Shown piece after piece: positions 40,165 to 51,803 of a DNA stretch of 64,000 nucleotides; within the stretch, counting starts at the first letter, position 1, and each line of letters opens with the position of its first letter. The notes beneath the pieces were generated by a model, which was not told the DNA's origin, did no database searches, and worked only from the letters and a program-made list of their open reading frames with translations. A program made the position numbers and the translations under genes. Source of the stretch: Syncephalis plumigaleata (Eukaryota > Zoopagomycota > Zoopagomycetes > Zoopagales > Piptocephalidaceae); the NCBI GenBank assembly GCA_025201365.1, contig JAIXMF010000003.1:372001-436000 (forward strand). The letters are read 5' to 3'.

Positions 40165-43100
40165 ATGTCAGTGACTGCGGCTCAGATACTTTCGATGGCA
40201 TCGCAACAGGTACCAGTGATGTCACCACCTCCGACGCAACCTATGCTGCTGCAACAACAACAACAACAACAGCAGCAGCAGCAGCAGCAAGATACAACAG
40301 CAGCAGGTACAGCATCAGCAGCAGCATCAGCAGCAAGTACAGCAGCAGCAGTTGCAGCAACAAATTCAACAGCAAGTATTTCAACAACAGCAACGCTTAC
40401 AGCAACAACAACAACAACAGCAGCAAGGTCAGGTACCGCCAGGTGCTGGTGGTACTATGTCCGAATTTCAAACTCAGTTTGCTCATCCCGCTCTAGCTGC
40501 TGGACAAAATCCGTTATTAATGTCGCAGTTGACGGCGATGTTGCCTCCACGTTTTGCAGCTAGTTTTGCGCAACAGCAGCAACAAGTGCAACAGCAACAA
40601 GCTCAGCAGCAGCAGCAGCAGCAGCAGCAGCAAGTCCAACAACAAGCTCAACAGCAACAGCAACAGCAGCAATTGCAACAGCAGCAACAACAACAACAAC
40701 AAGTGCAGCAGCAACAACAAGTTCAGCAACAGCAAGCGCAACAAGCTCAGCTTCAACAGCAGCAACAGTTGTTACAACAGCAAAGACAACAGCAAGCGCA
40801 ACAGCAACAATTCCAGTTGCAACAGCAATTACTGCAACATCAGCAGCAACAGGCACAACAACAACAATTATCGCAGTTCCATGCTGCAACGGCTGCTGCT
40901 GCCGCTGCCGTGATTAATACGAATGGTCGAACAGGCACGCCCTCTACTTCAGCAGCGACTGCTGCACTAGCTGCCGCCGCAAATGTTAATTTATTCTCAC
41001 CCACTGGCGGTAGTCCTGGTGTTAACAATGTAACAATACAGCGGTCAGTTACACCGGGTACAGCTGTAAGTAATGCAAGCACAGTCATCGGTACGCCTAA
41101 ACCCGCAGCTGCCGTCATAAGTAATGCAGTTAGCACACCCATGGGAGAGATAATGGCAACCAATAATAATGGGATTATAGGGTTAACATCTCCAATTATG
41201 TCACCTGGTGTTATTCCTGCATCGACAGCGGTAGGTGCATCTGCAATGACGATACAACAGCAGCATGTACAGCAACAGCAGCAGCAGCAACAGCAGCAAG
41301 TACAACAACAGCAACAACAGCAACAACAATTTCGTTTGCTACAACACTTGTCGTCTAATATGCAGCATAATCCATTGCTAGCTCAAGCACAAATGCAAAC
41401 ACCTACACTTGTGTCACAAGTTACCGCTGCAACTATTCCATCAATGTCGCAACCCATGTCATTGGCGGAGCAGAAGCGACCTACACCGCAAGTATCACTG
41501 GCTGCACCATCGCCTTCCATATCGAATCAGCAGCCAATACCAGCACAGAATCAGCCACTTCCATTTAACAATTTATCCAACGCAACAACACCGAATGCGC
41601 CATTAGCTGAAAGCAGTGCTGCATCAACACACGCCGTTCCTTCTAGGTAAGTTGCATGATTGATATCGAGTTATTATATCAGTCAACCCTAATGCATATA
41701 TATATATATATATATACATATTCATATATTTAGTAATCCTGCTGTTGGTGTTGCCATACTACGCATGTTACAGTATGGTGAACATCTTTGTAGTCAAAAT
41801 ACGGAAGTAAGTAATAATCAATCAAATATATATGTGTGTTTTTACTAATATCATACATACTATATTAGCAAAAAAAGGATATCGGTCATTGGTATCGATT
41901 TGTGGAAGACTATTACTCGGCAAATGGCACCATGAAATACACGCTTTGGCATGGTAAAAATCAAACGAAACGAGTGTTCGGTAAGTTGCCTCATTCCACA
42001 TTGAGTGCTTATTAATAATTAATGTCATTCAGATTTGAAAACCAAGGCTATTGCCCATTTTTACCATACAAACTTTTGTTGTGGCGTGCAAGCAATTCAA
42101 TTTTGCGTGGAACAAATTAAAGAGTTCACCATGGTCAATGGATGTCTTGTCGCCGATTGTCCACGCGCCAGTTTACATTATTTATTCGAAGATGGTTCAG
42201 AGGTAAATTGCTTGCTATTTTGCTGTGGCATCCCATCATCATTATAGATGTACTAAATGAACTAAATGTTTATAAAAAGGTACATGCCACGGGAGCATTA
42301 CGTGTACGATTTACGCAAGGAATGAAGATGGAAAGTTTCGAGTTTGACACGCAACAACATGTAGAACTAGTGCCACGATCCATACTGCAACAAGTATCTG
42401 ATGCAGCGACGGCAGCGGCCAAACCACCTAGACGAAAGAAGACCGATCAGGCAACTACGGTGAATGGCGATAAAACGACACAAACCGGCATGCCAATCTC
42501 GTTGGTTAACGAGTATGGTATGGTACCCGATGTTATGCAAGTACTTCAGGTAAGACTATTGCCATTTCTTTTTGCGTAAAACTAATGGTGAGCTGCACTT
42601 TTATTGAAATAATAACACCGTAGATGTCGGATACATTTCATCAAATGAGCGATCTCTTCCATTGTCAGCTTTAGGTGGAAATCAGTCACTTCCTATGGGT
42701 AGGTAGAACTACTATTGAATACATATTGTGGATAATGAATAGTATAGTAACATGCTCTTATTCGTAGATGTCATGAAGCAATATTGTTCTTTGTTTGCCG
42801 AAATGCAACATCCAATGACTAATATCAATGCAAATACGAATAACAACAACAACAATAATAATAATATGTCGGGGAATTTAAACGAGTTTAGTCCAGCTAG
42901 TAATACGAGCACGCCATTGTTCAACCAGCACCTGAACCTATCACTGCCACTACAGCTACGACTACGGCTAATGCGGCTACGACAACAACTGCAGCTACCT
43001 CGTTGCAACAAACGCCGCTTAGTGCCACGCCAAATGCATATGCTGCTGATATCAATCAGCTATTTGCCTCTACCATGTCGTTTACACCGCAGCAACAAGC

Positions 43101-43609
43101 CATACTGGCCAGTGTTACCGGCATGGCAGGTGCAGTACAGCCTGGATTAACGGCTAATCATTCCATGATGGTTGGTGTGAAGTCCGAGCTCAATTCACAT
43201 AGTGGTCTGGAAATGTTACAATCGCCGGTTCTTGGTTAGTAATAATGTCTCTATTATTTGTAACTATTAGTTTATTAATCGCTTTTTCTTCGCATTAGGC
43301 GGTATGCTCTCACCATCTATTGCGGTTGACGTAGATCCTATAGGTGGCGTGTCAGGATCTCCAAAATCATCGCAAAACATGTCAACTGGTGCTAATGCTA
43401 GCGCTACTGCTGCCACCACTGCTGCTCCTACTAGTTCCACAAAGAAACGGAATCGTAACTCAAATGCCACACCTCGTCCACGTAAAAAGGCCGGTTCCAC
43501 TAGTAAAGCAGCAGGAGCAAAAGGATCCGCTGGTTCAGCATCTGGAAATGCAACAGAAGTAGCCGCTCATTCAGGGCATCATCCTACATTACTGACAGGC
43601 AATCCCTAG
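40165..43609 (+). CDS. LIM-domain-binding (LDB/SEUSS/ptaB) co-regulator, polyglutamine
   Basis: Nuclear adaptor related to animal LDB1, plant SEUSS and fungal ptaB/Adn1, which bridge DNA-binding proteins in adhesion and developmental programmes. Eight exons: 40165-41646, 41734-41806, 41869-41980, 42033-42202, 42280-42549, 42624-42698, 42768-43234, 43299-43609; about 985 residues. Residues 28-230 are Gln-rich. The conserved core is LRMLQYGEHLC, GHWYRFVEDYYSANGTMKYTLW, IAHFYHTNFCCGVQAIQF and HATGALRVRFTQGMKMESFEFD. A basic KKRNRN/RPRKK tail may be a nuclear signal. One-missing-base breaks appear near 42654 and 42922. Inside the CAG/CAA tract near 40290 the Gln frame shifts the other way, as expected of repeat slippage, or an unseen small intron lies there. 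An initiator further upstream cannot be excluded. Confidence 0.88.
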
Positions 43610-44406
43610 AATTATGACAATATTGCTTGCTTGCTTGCTAATGATGATGATGATGCTAACGATGATGATAATGACGACAATTTACTATTGCGCTCGACTT
43701 TTACCATCTCTCCGCTTACCTCATCCACTCGTTCTACCCTTGATCTATAACGACATTTGTATTGTGCTATTATTATTTTATATACTGCCCAATACGGTGC
43801 CCGGCACCTTTCTTTTATTTTTATTACTGTTGTTCTTCACTATTACGTATGCAATCCGTAATGGCCAGATTTCTTGCATTGCTTCATCTTGTTGTGCCAT
43901 TCTTTCGCTTATTCTTCCCGTTTATTTTTCTTTACGTCAAGTCGTTCCTTTTTCTCTTCCCTTGTCTCGTATCGTATCGTATCGTATCGTATCGTATTGT
44001 CGATATACAACTCTGTTTTTATTCGTGGATTAATTGGACATCGCTACTAATATTATTTTTATTATTATTATTCATGGATGTGCCAGGTCTATCCTTGCTT
44101 GCACCACTTGTCTCCTCTCACCCCGTTATCTCCATCGTCTCTCCATGTTTTTCTCTTATTAAATTGTTATTAGGCATGTTATACATATACATATATAGAT
44201 ATTATATTATGCTATCACTCTGTACTACTTATAAATTGATGGTTTATGTGATACCTTTGCACTGTCGTAAAAGTAAGTATTCCAATGAATATTTGATATT
44301 GATCATGTTATTTGTAATACATGATGCACGCATACATGTATATAGATTTGACTAATGTTTACTATGTTTAATTCGATGATAGTTATCATTTGAGGAATGC
44401 TGATAA
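43610..44406. other. Intergenic, T-rich, with (TCGTA)n
   Basis: Long T-rich frames on the + strand have Leu/Phe/Tyr-biased translations and look like 3' untranslated sequence of the LDB gene. About six copies of TCGTA occur at 43967-43997. It meets the minus-strand array of membrane proteins tail to tail. Confidence 0.6.
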
Positions 44407-45359
44407 CTATTCTGGTAGCCTTAATCCACATTCTTCTGGTGTTGTTGCGTAACCGTACATTGATCTTGTCGGCACTACCGTTACAATATAGACGAAAAGC
44501 AACGCGATAACTGGCACGGTCAATACAGTAATGTAAAACATGGTTATAGTTAGGAAGAAATACATCATCATCAGTCGGAATGCTTGCTAAAGGTACGTCA
44601 GTTAATGTTAGCGCTACATGTATGGTGGCAATGACAATCGCTATACTTGCCCATCTCTTTCTAGTTCCATACTGTAATGCTGATTTGGGTATTAGCACCA
44701 TATAAGCGATGGAACTGGCGAATCCAAAAGCAGCACCTGCAATACCAAGTAGATGACTAATAAAAAGTATGATTTTAGAGGGCTCTACGTCAGAGTCCAG
44801 ATCAATGTCGTCGGTTATCATCTTATCGATGAGGGATCTAACATTGAGGCACACGATAATCGCTCCAGCTATATAGGCGAGCATCCAAAAGTAGAATAAA
44901 ACCTCGAAGCACTTTGCCGTTTTGATTCCTATATGTTTTCGCATTGATCTTGCCCTATTTCGATTAGATTAGTGATAGGTTGAGGACTGTAGAGGGATGC
45001 TACATACCACAGTATGCTATGATATGCAATGATCTCTATGGTGAGATAGGATGCAATAATGTATACGTAGATAGAGGTAAATATATCGGCCTTTACCAAT
45101 ATAGAAATGCACCATACGATTTCCACTAATGTTGTATCCATCAAAATGATTAGCAATCATCTACACATGCAGTGGAGGAGAGGGAAAAAAGGACAAGCAT
45201 GCCAGCTTACTTACATATCATTGGCGTCAATAGGTATAAATGTCCTTGCGCGCCCGTTTTCCTATAATGCGATATTGTAATGGCGATCAATATGAATTGC
45301 ACAATGATGGCAATACCGCAGAGAGTGGTTAGCCTAAGGTTAAGGGCATCTTGAGCCAT
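44407..45359 (-). CDS. Seven-helix membrane protein, paralogue 1 of 4
   Basis: Unrecognised family. Exons 45215-45359, 45008-45125, 44651-44954 and 44407-44586 give 248 residues with about seven hydrophobic helices. N-terminal MAQDALNLRL is followed by helix 1, then RKTGAQGHLYLL, RSMRKHIGIKTAKCFEVLFYFWML, FGFASSIAYMVLIPKSALQYG, QAFRLMMMYFFLTI and a last helix ending VVPTRSMYGYATTPEEC. The third intron is GC-AG: donor GCAAGT after KRW, acceptor CTTTAG before QAFRL. Intron phases (1, 2, 0) match the three paralogues upstream, and exons 2 and 3 (118 and 304 bp) equal those of copies 2 and 3 in length. Topology resembles a small receptor or transporter; no function can be assigned. Confidence 0.8.
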
Positions 45360-46139
45360 GTTTTTGTAAGAAGACAATGAAATGCTATGCGATTTGAAAT
45401 GATATGCCAGTAGAAAATGTACAAATTACAATGAATGGATAGGCATGCAACGAGAGTTACAAATGGTAAAGGTAATATCATGCCGATGAAGAGCTTAAAT
45501 GACGAGTCATTAACGCGGAAGGGAAACTAGGAAAACATGGGCGTGTAACGTTAGACGTCATTAATGCATGAACCGTAGACGATGGTAAAAGTCAGGTCGA
45601 CATAGATGGCATGTTTGCTGATGAGTCAAGTCACCAAGTTCACGATATTTACTATGCTCAACCATTGCCAATCATCATTATAGCATAGCAAGTGTTATGT
45701 TGCGTTGCATGGAATATAGGTCAATTCGTATAGGTGCTACTAGGGTTTAGCACCAACTAGGCATTATCAAGGTAGTAAAATGAATTAGGTTCATTCTTTA
45801 CGAGAACTCGCTTATCAAGTGGATATCTTAGCCAACTAGCTCATCAGGTTCTGCAATGGCTTACACACAGCTCACCATTGTGATTGGATAAAAATAGCAA
45901 TTAATGTATGCAACAGTTCAAAGTTCTGTTCACAATATGTTCCATTATCATCATCGCATGGCCTTTCTAATGCCTTTGTTGTATGAGATACAGAAATTGA
46001 ATACAGGTGAACCATGTTGTTACATGTCCAAATAGACTGATATTATTTATTCATTGTAGACATATCGTCACAAGTGTACGATACACATATACTAGTGTTC
46101 AGGCCTATTTATTAAATAATCATTTGAATGTTGAGCTAA
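45360..46139. other. Intergenic; right part duplicated downstream of copy 3
   Basis: The segment from about 45893 to 46139 is repeated in two pieces at about 47693-47850 and 48072-48170, downstream of paralogue 3. Shared text includes ATGTATGCAACAGTTCAAAG and GAATGTTGAGCTAATTAATA. The 3' flanks were therefore duplicated with the genes. Confidence 0.75.
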
Positions 46140-47235
46140 TTAATAGGGATGACCATGGGCGGGAGCTGCATGGACGGGAGCTGCATAAACGGGAGCTGTA
46201 TTGACAGGAGCTGCATGAACAGGAGCTGTATTGACAGGAACTGCGTTTGCGGGTACATGTCCATGAGGGACCTGAATGACTACAGGCATCATATGCTGGC
46301 CAGGAACTGGCAACGATATTGGTATAGTTTGTGCACATTCTTCTGGAGTTGCAGTATAGTTTTGCATAGCATTTCTTGGTGCTAATGTCAAAATATATAT
46401 GATTATAAGCGGAAGTATAGAAATAATTACTCCAGCCGGGAAAATAACGGCTACAATCAGAACAATGAACATGGCCATTAAGCGGATTGCTTGCTACAAG
46501 TTGACTAGTTAGTATAATATTTGATGATAACGATATTAATCTGTAACTTACTCGTTTCTTTTGATTGCCATACTGCTCCGCTGATTTAGGCAGTAGCATA
46601 ATATAAGAAATACTACTGAAGAACCCGAACACTGCACCAATAATGGCGAGGAAGTAGGCAATAACGAAAACAGCGGCAAAAGCACTTCCACCATTGTTTG
46701 TAGTAAATCCACCCAATATACTGGTATCATACGCAGAGGAGAAAAAGATACAAACTATAATTGCAACTATTATATAGACAGCCATCCAGAAGTAGAATGC
46801 ACCTTGGAAGAACTTTACGGTTTTCGTCCCTATATGATTTCGCATTGATTTGGCCCTATTTCGATTAGATTAGTATTAGTGGAGCTTCCTATTTGTGAAA
46901 TGATATTACGTACCATTGAGCACTATGGAATGCTATGATAGCTGCGGTAGAGTAGCTTGCAATAACCGTTGTGCACGCATATGCTTGCGGGCCAACAGGT
47001 GTAAATATAAGAATACAGCCGATAAGTTGCGCTAATGTATAAAGCAAACAAATTAGTAACTTGCTAATGTTATGCTGACAGTATACTCACATAACAATGG
47101 TACCAATATATGTAAATGTCCTTGTGCCTTGGTTTGCTTATAACGTAATATTGTAAAAGCGGTAACCGCAACTAATGCAATTATAGCGATTACGAAGAGC
47201 GCAATAACTGTTGTCACAAGCTGATGCGATACCAT
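46140..47235 (-). CDS. Seven-helix membrane protein, paralogue 2 of 4, with Ala-Pro-Val tail
   Basis: Exons 47100-47235, 46914-47031, 46552-46855 and 46140-46493 give 303 residues. Helix 1 (VIALFVIAIIALVAVTAF) is followed by QTKAQGHLHIL, helices 2-3, RNHIGTKTVKFFQGAFYFWM, a variable extracellular-type loop (GGFTTNNGGSAF), FGFFSSISYIMLLPKSAEQYG, QAIRLMAMFIVL and APRNAMQNYTATPEEC. Its tail is longer than in the other copies: after GQHMMPVVIQVPH comes a run of five-residue units of the type APVHA/APVNT/APVYA, ending HGHPY. The unit DNA is a short tandem repeat, so the extension probably arose by slippage. Family function unknown. Confidence 0.82.
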
Positions 47236-48207
47236 GGTGTAAAAGTAATACTAAGAAGTTCTGAAATAATACGCTAACCGAGAAAACAAAATGCTTAATA
47301 GTTTGATATGCGAGGTATGGGGATTATGGGTAATAAAATTAATGTCGCGCTAACGACATGCTTAAATACTCGTGAAACATAGTCCAGTTGGAAAATACTA
47401 CAGCATGTGTAGTCTAAACAAGTTACACATTTTGTTATTATGAATAGATACCCGACAGAACGCCAAGAACAAAGAACCGCTGCGTTTACTATCCTTAACT
47501 AATCTAACCATTAGGGTGTGCTTCCGAGCAGAATATTCTGTCTGAAACATAGGACAACTTGTGTAATCACCATCATAATGTAATGCTCGTTTGATGTTAG
47601 CATGGAATGATGTTGCCACCGAGTAAATAGTTAACCAGCTAATGCAACGCCCTCCAATGTGTAACACACGTTGTTTCCTATTTTATGCAAAAAAGTAATT
47701 AATGTATGCAACAGTTCAAAGTTCTGCCCATAATGTGCTCCGTTTCCATCATCGCATGGCCTTTCTAATGCCTTTGTTGTATGAGATACAGGAATCGAAT
47801 ACAGGTGAACCATGCTACATTTCTAAATAGACTGATCTCATTCATTCATTGCTATCACTTGCCTTGTAAACATAACAAAGAACGAGAAATAACTCATGAT
47901 CCAATGAACTATCCAACAATAGGCATGTCTACTTGTGTCACTCATCTTTCTCGTCTTTGTCTCGTCAACCGTCTAGTAAATTGATATTAAGCAGTAGGTG
48001 TATACATGGAGATATTACACCGTTTAGATAGATATCGTTGATATCATTATTATTATTATTATGATCGTGTCTTCATTGTAGACATATCATCACAAGTGTA
48101 CGATGCACATATACTATTGTTCAGGCTTATTTATTAAATAATTACTTGAATGTTGAGCTAATTAATAGGGAGGATGACCATGGACAGGAACTGCGTTAAC
48201 AGGTTTA
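47236..48207. other. Intergenic; duplicated 3' flank of paralogue 3
   Basis: Holds the two-part copy of the flank described for 45893-46139. About 220 bp between the pieces (47850-48071), with an (ATT)n tract, is present only here. No gene is supported. Confidence 0.65.
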
Positions 48208-49174
48208 TCAATGAGGAACTTGAATGACAACGGGCATCACATGCTGACCAGAAACCGGTAATGACATGGGTACCGTTTTTATGCACTCTTCTGGAGTTGC
48301 AGTATAGTTTTGCATAGCATTCTTTGGTACTAATGTTACTAGATAGACGAGAAGAAGCGCAATCGCAGAAATAGGTGACCCGATAAGGGAAGATGTGGCT
48401 ATTCCCGTGAAAACATACATGAACATCAAGCGGACTGCTTGCTACAAATCGATTAGTTAGTACAGTACACGATAACAATAGTAACCTGTAACTTACTCGC
48501 TTCTTTTGATTGCCATACCGTGCTGCTGATTTCGGTAGTAGCATAATATAAGAAATACTGCTGAAGAATCCGAATAACGAACCAACAACGCCGAGGACAC
48601 AACCAGCAAGGTAGATTATCTGATTGGTGGTTAGCTTAGGATTCGTTTCAGCATCTTCGTCCGGATTTATGTTCAGCAATGAGGTAAGTCCAACGGAAAT
48701 GATAATCGCAGAGGGAATAAAAACGAGCATCCAGAAATAGAATGCCATTCGGAAGAACCCGGTGGTTATCGTGCCGATATGCTTTCGCATTGATCTTGCC
48801 CTATTTCAATTAGATTAGTGCTATGTTGAGGACTGTAGAGGGATGCTACATACCATAATATGCTATGATATACCACTATCTCCAATGTGATAAAGCATGC
48901 GGCAACTGATACGTATAGACGAATGGCCGGATCAAAATTCTTCACCGAAAGAACACACCATACGGCTTGCACTAGTATGTGAACCAAAGGAATTAATCAT
49001 CTGCCAATGTTATGTTGAAGGATACTCACGAATCATTGGCACCAATAGGTATAAATGTCCTTGTGCCTTAGTCTGACCATAGCGCAGTATTGTAAGACAA
49101 ATAAACAGGATCTGCACCACCAGGATAACTATGCTGAGCGCGGATGAGCTAATTTCAACACGACCTAATTTCAT
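48208..49174 (-). CDS. Seven-helix membrane protein, paralogue 3 of 4
   Basis: Exons 49030-49174, 48854-48971, 48497-48800 and 48208-48441 give 266 residues. Layout as in copy 2: helix 1 (LSIVILVVQILFICLTIL), QTKAQGHLYLLVPMI, RSMRKHIGTITTGFFRMAFYF, loop with Asp/Glu (NPDEDAETNPK), LFGFFSSISYIMLLPKSAARYG, QAVRLMFMYVF and VPKNAMQNYTATPEEC, then VIQVPH and stop. Exon 4 is nearly the same as copy 2 up to VIQVPH, where copy 2 continues into its repeat tail, so the two are the most recent duplicates. Same intron phases 1, 2, 0. Confidence 0.82.
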
Positions 49175-49906
49175 GGTGTAAATAATTTAATGCTACGCAA
49201 TTGGAAATGATATGCTAATGGAGAGATGCGACAATTCAGTAAAGTAATATGCAAACGATGTGAGATATGGACGGTAAGGTGAGCATTGCACGGATGGCTA
49301 GTTTAAATAGCAGCGAGTCATTTGTTTAGAAATCGCAGACCGATGATAGACAAAAGAAATGCCATCAGTGTATGTAACGTAAACAAAGAATATGAATGGA
49401 TTTGACATAAAAAGAGAGAACAAAGTAAAATGCTAGGGAGACAATGCACGCAGGGTGCACATCCTACACATTTATTGTTAAGCATGACACTACATGCAGT
49501 AATACGCTATTTTACGTAAAGTATACATGATCGCTAACTGTCATTATAATTGTATCAAATGAATAGATTCGATGAGTAGAGTTGAATCTACTTATTACGA
49601 TATATTTGCTGATATGTAAATAGTCAAATTACTATGCAACATATTTCGCAATGGTTTGTACGCGGTAACTTCATTGTTTTGAACAAAAGTGGATGTTTGT
49701 GTAATGATAAATGAATACATTGTTTGTGACATTGATCATGCTATCCCGCTTTGTCCTTTCTAAAACCTTTGTTGGCTTAGCTTAGACACTAAATATAGTA
49801 GACTAGTTGGAATGGTCTAAAAATGAAAAGCGTGCATTGTTTATTATTGCTTTCTATTCATTCAATTCTATTTCTAAGAAGCGGCAATTCTCATTGGAAT
49901 GTTCGA
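49175..49906. other. Intergenic between paralogues 3 and 4
   Basis: AT-rich. A weak remnant of the shared 3' flank (CCTTTGTTG and neighbours) lies near 49730-49790. Nothing else is recognised. Confidence 0.5.
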
Positions 49907-50827
49907 TTAGACTTGCGAATCCGTTGTCTCGATTAACTCCTCGGGAGTCGTGCCATAATGCTGCAAAGCATTGGATGGTAGCAGGTTCATTAGATAGAAG
50001 GCTATTAGCATAAATACTGCGACGAACAATTGACTAAATGTCACCGCCATAATAAGCATAACGATGTACATGAACATCAACCTAATCGCTTGCTAGAGAG
50101 AAATCAATTAGCATCGTATGGCGATAGTGGTAGTGATGATAGCACTTACTACTTTCTTTACTCGTCCATACTGTTGCTCTTTCTTGTGTGTGATTACAAT
50201 AAAAGCAATGGAACTGAAGACGCCAAAGAGTATGCCAACGATATTTGTAAAGAAGGCAGTGGCGTAGACGATTGTATAAGCATCCAAATCCACATCGATA
50301 ATTTCTGAGGATGAAGTTCTTAGGAGTGAATGATATATGCCAGCTGTGCCAACCATGGTCATGATTGCTGCGGCCACGTATGCAACACCTAAAAAGTAGA
50401 ATGCAACCTTGAAGAACTTGACGGTCTTTGTTCCGATATGCGTACGTACGGACTTTATCCTATTTTCATATTCGGTTAGCATCGATTGGAACGTATGACA
50501 TCTGCAGCATACCATAGAATACTAAGAGCAGTTATTATTTCCAGTAAACTCAAATTTACCGCAATGATTATATAGCTTAGTACGTAAAATATAGGCCTAC
50601 AAAGTAGAAGAATGTAGAATAGTATTTGTACTAATGCATCGGGTACAAGTTAGCAATTATGGATGCATCATCGAATCATCAAACTTACACACTAGTGGGA
50701 TTAGCATGAACAGATAGACTTTTGCCCTAGTCTGTTTAAAGCGTTTTACAGCAAAACCCATGAACGCGGCATGTGCTATTATACCAACGATGGCTGCTAC
50801 AAGCGAAAGTATAAGGTAGGCAGACAT
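49907..50827 (-). CDS. Seven-helix membrane protein, paralogue 4 of 4 (most diverged)
   Basis: Exons 50689-50827, 50513-50630, 50150-50459 and 49907-50092 give 250 residues. Landmarks: MSAYLILSLVAAIVGIIA, QTRAKVYLFMLIPLV, RTHIGTKTVKFFKVAFYF, a loop (LLRTSSSEIIDVDLD), FGVFSSIAFIVITHKKEQQYG, QAIRLMFMYIVMLIM and LPSNALQHYGTTPEEL. The invariant parts across all four copies are RxHIGxxT, the FSSI/ASSI helix start, QxxRLMxM and the YxTTPEE or YTATPEE motif. These mark likely cytosolic or lumenal contact sites. Intron positions are the same as in the other copies. Confidence 0.8.
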
Positions 50828-51803
50828 TTTGACTGAGGAAATGAATCAATACGAATAACTTTTTGCAAGAAGAAATACGATAATGCGATGACACGTTAAG
50901 CAGAGAGGAAAGCGATGATGGATTTGCGGATACGTATCAATGAGCATGGTATAAATAGTGAAAATAGAATCATGCCCAGTACTAAATTGAACATAAAACG
51001 TGTCACTGCGGAGGTCATCACTGCATCTAGCAATTACGAAGGAATAGGCCTACTCCCAATATAACATACCGGTTATACATCCAATGGAAACATCCAACAC
51101 CTTCTATCGCTTCTAATTTTGACCAAGGGGTAGCTACCACACGAGTGGATTATCATAATGATGACCTCATTTTCTTTTACTACGCATAGCAAGATAGTAG
51201 TATGATATTGATTTGATGATATTGAACTGCTATCGGCTATTTTTATCTTCCCTCTATATAGGGCGACTAATTGATCTAGTGCTTCACGTGAATTGATGAA
51301 CTAATTCAGCTTGAATAATCTCTACATGGTCAATGAAGCATGCGCTTTTTTCTTTGCAGCATGTCTTTGAAACTTTGCGTTAATTGCAAGAGAACTAGTA
51401 TCATAATCATCGCCATTAGAAATAGAACACTAGATGGAAGTATTCATCTTGTGATTTCCATAGAAGAAGCCATTAACCTAAACATTGTTTGATGTATTAT
51501 TGTAATGTAATGATGTCTACAAAGCAGTATGCCTATTAGTGCAACCATAATAGTTATCGCATAGAAACAAAATACTATACCATGATAGATTAATATGACA
51601 AACAACCAGTGTATTTGTATTTATTATTGAGTTCAACATTGTCAGGCAATAGTGACATGATACGAAATGGAAGAATCTAGTGATGGTGATGATACTGGTG
51701 ACATGTTTCTATCCTCATATTTTTTTCTTTTTTTTCTTTTTCTTTTTTCTTCCCCTATCATATTCATTTTGCATTCTCTATTGTTTTCTTCTTCTCAGTG
51801 ATT
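50828..51803. other. Divergent intergenic region, paralogue 4/DDX18
   Basis: AT-rich, with a T/CT-rich tract (51718-51795) directly before the DDX18 start. No gene is supported. Confidence 0.5.

Noticed and set aside
40517-41163. Leu-, Val- and Ala-rich frames within the LDB gene
   Set aside because: Other-frame translations of CAG/CAA repeats.
43614-44355. Two hydrophobic + frames after the LDB stop
   Set aside because: T-rich 3' sequence gives Phe/Leu/Tyr strings; no start or domain evidence.
44303-44580. Apparent frame break in membrane paralogue 1
   Set aside because: Explained by a GC-AG intron at the position conserved in the other paralogues.
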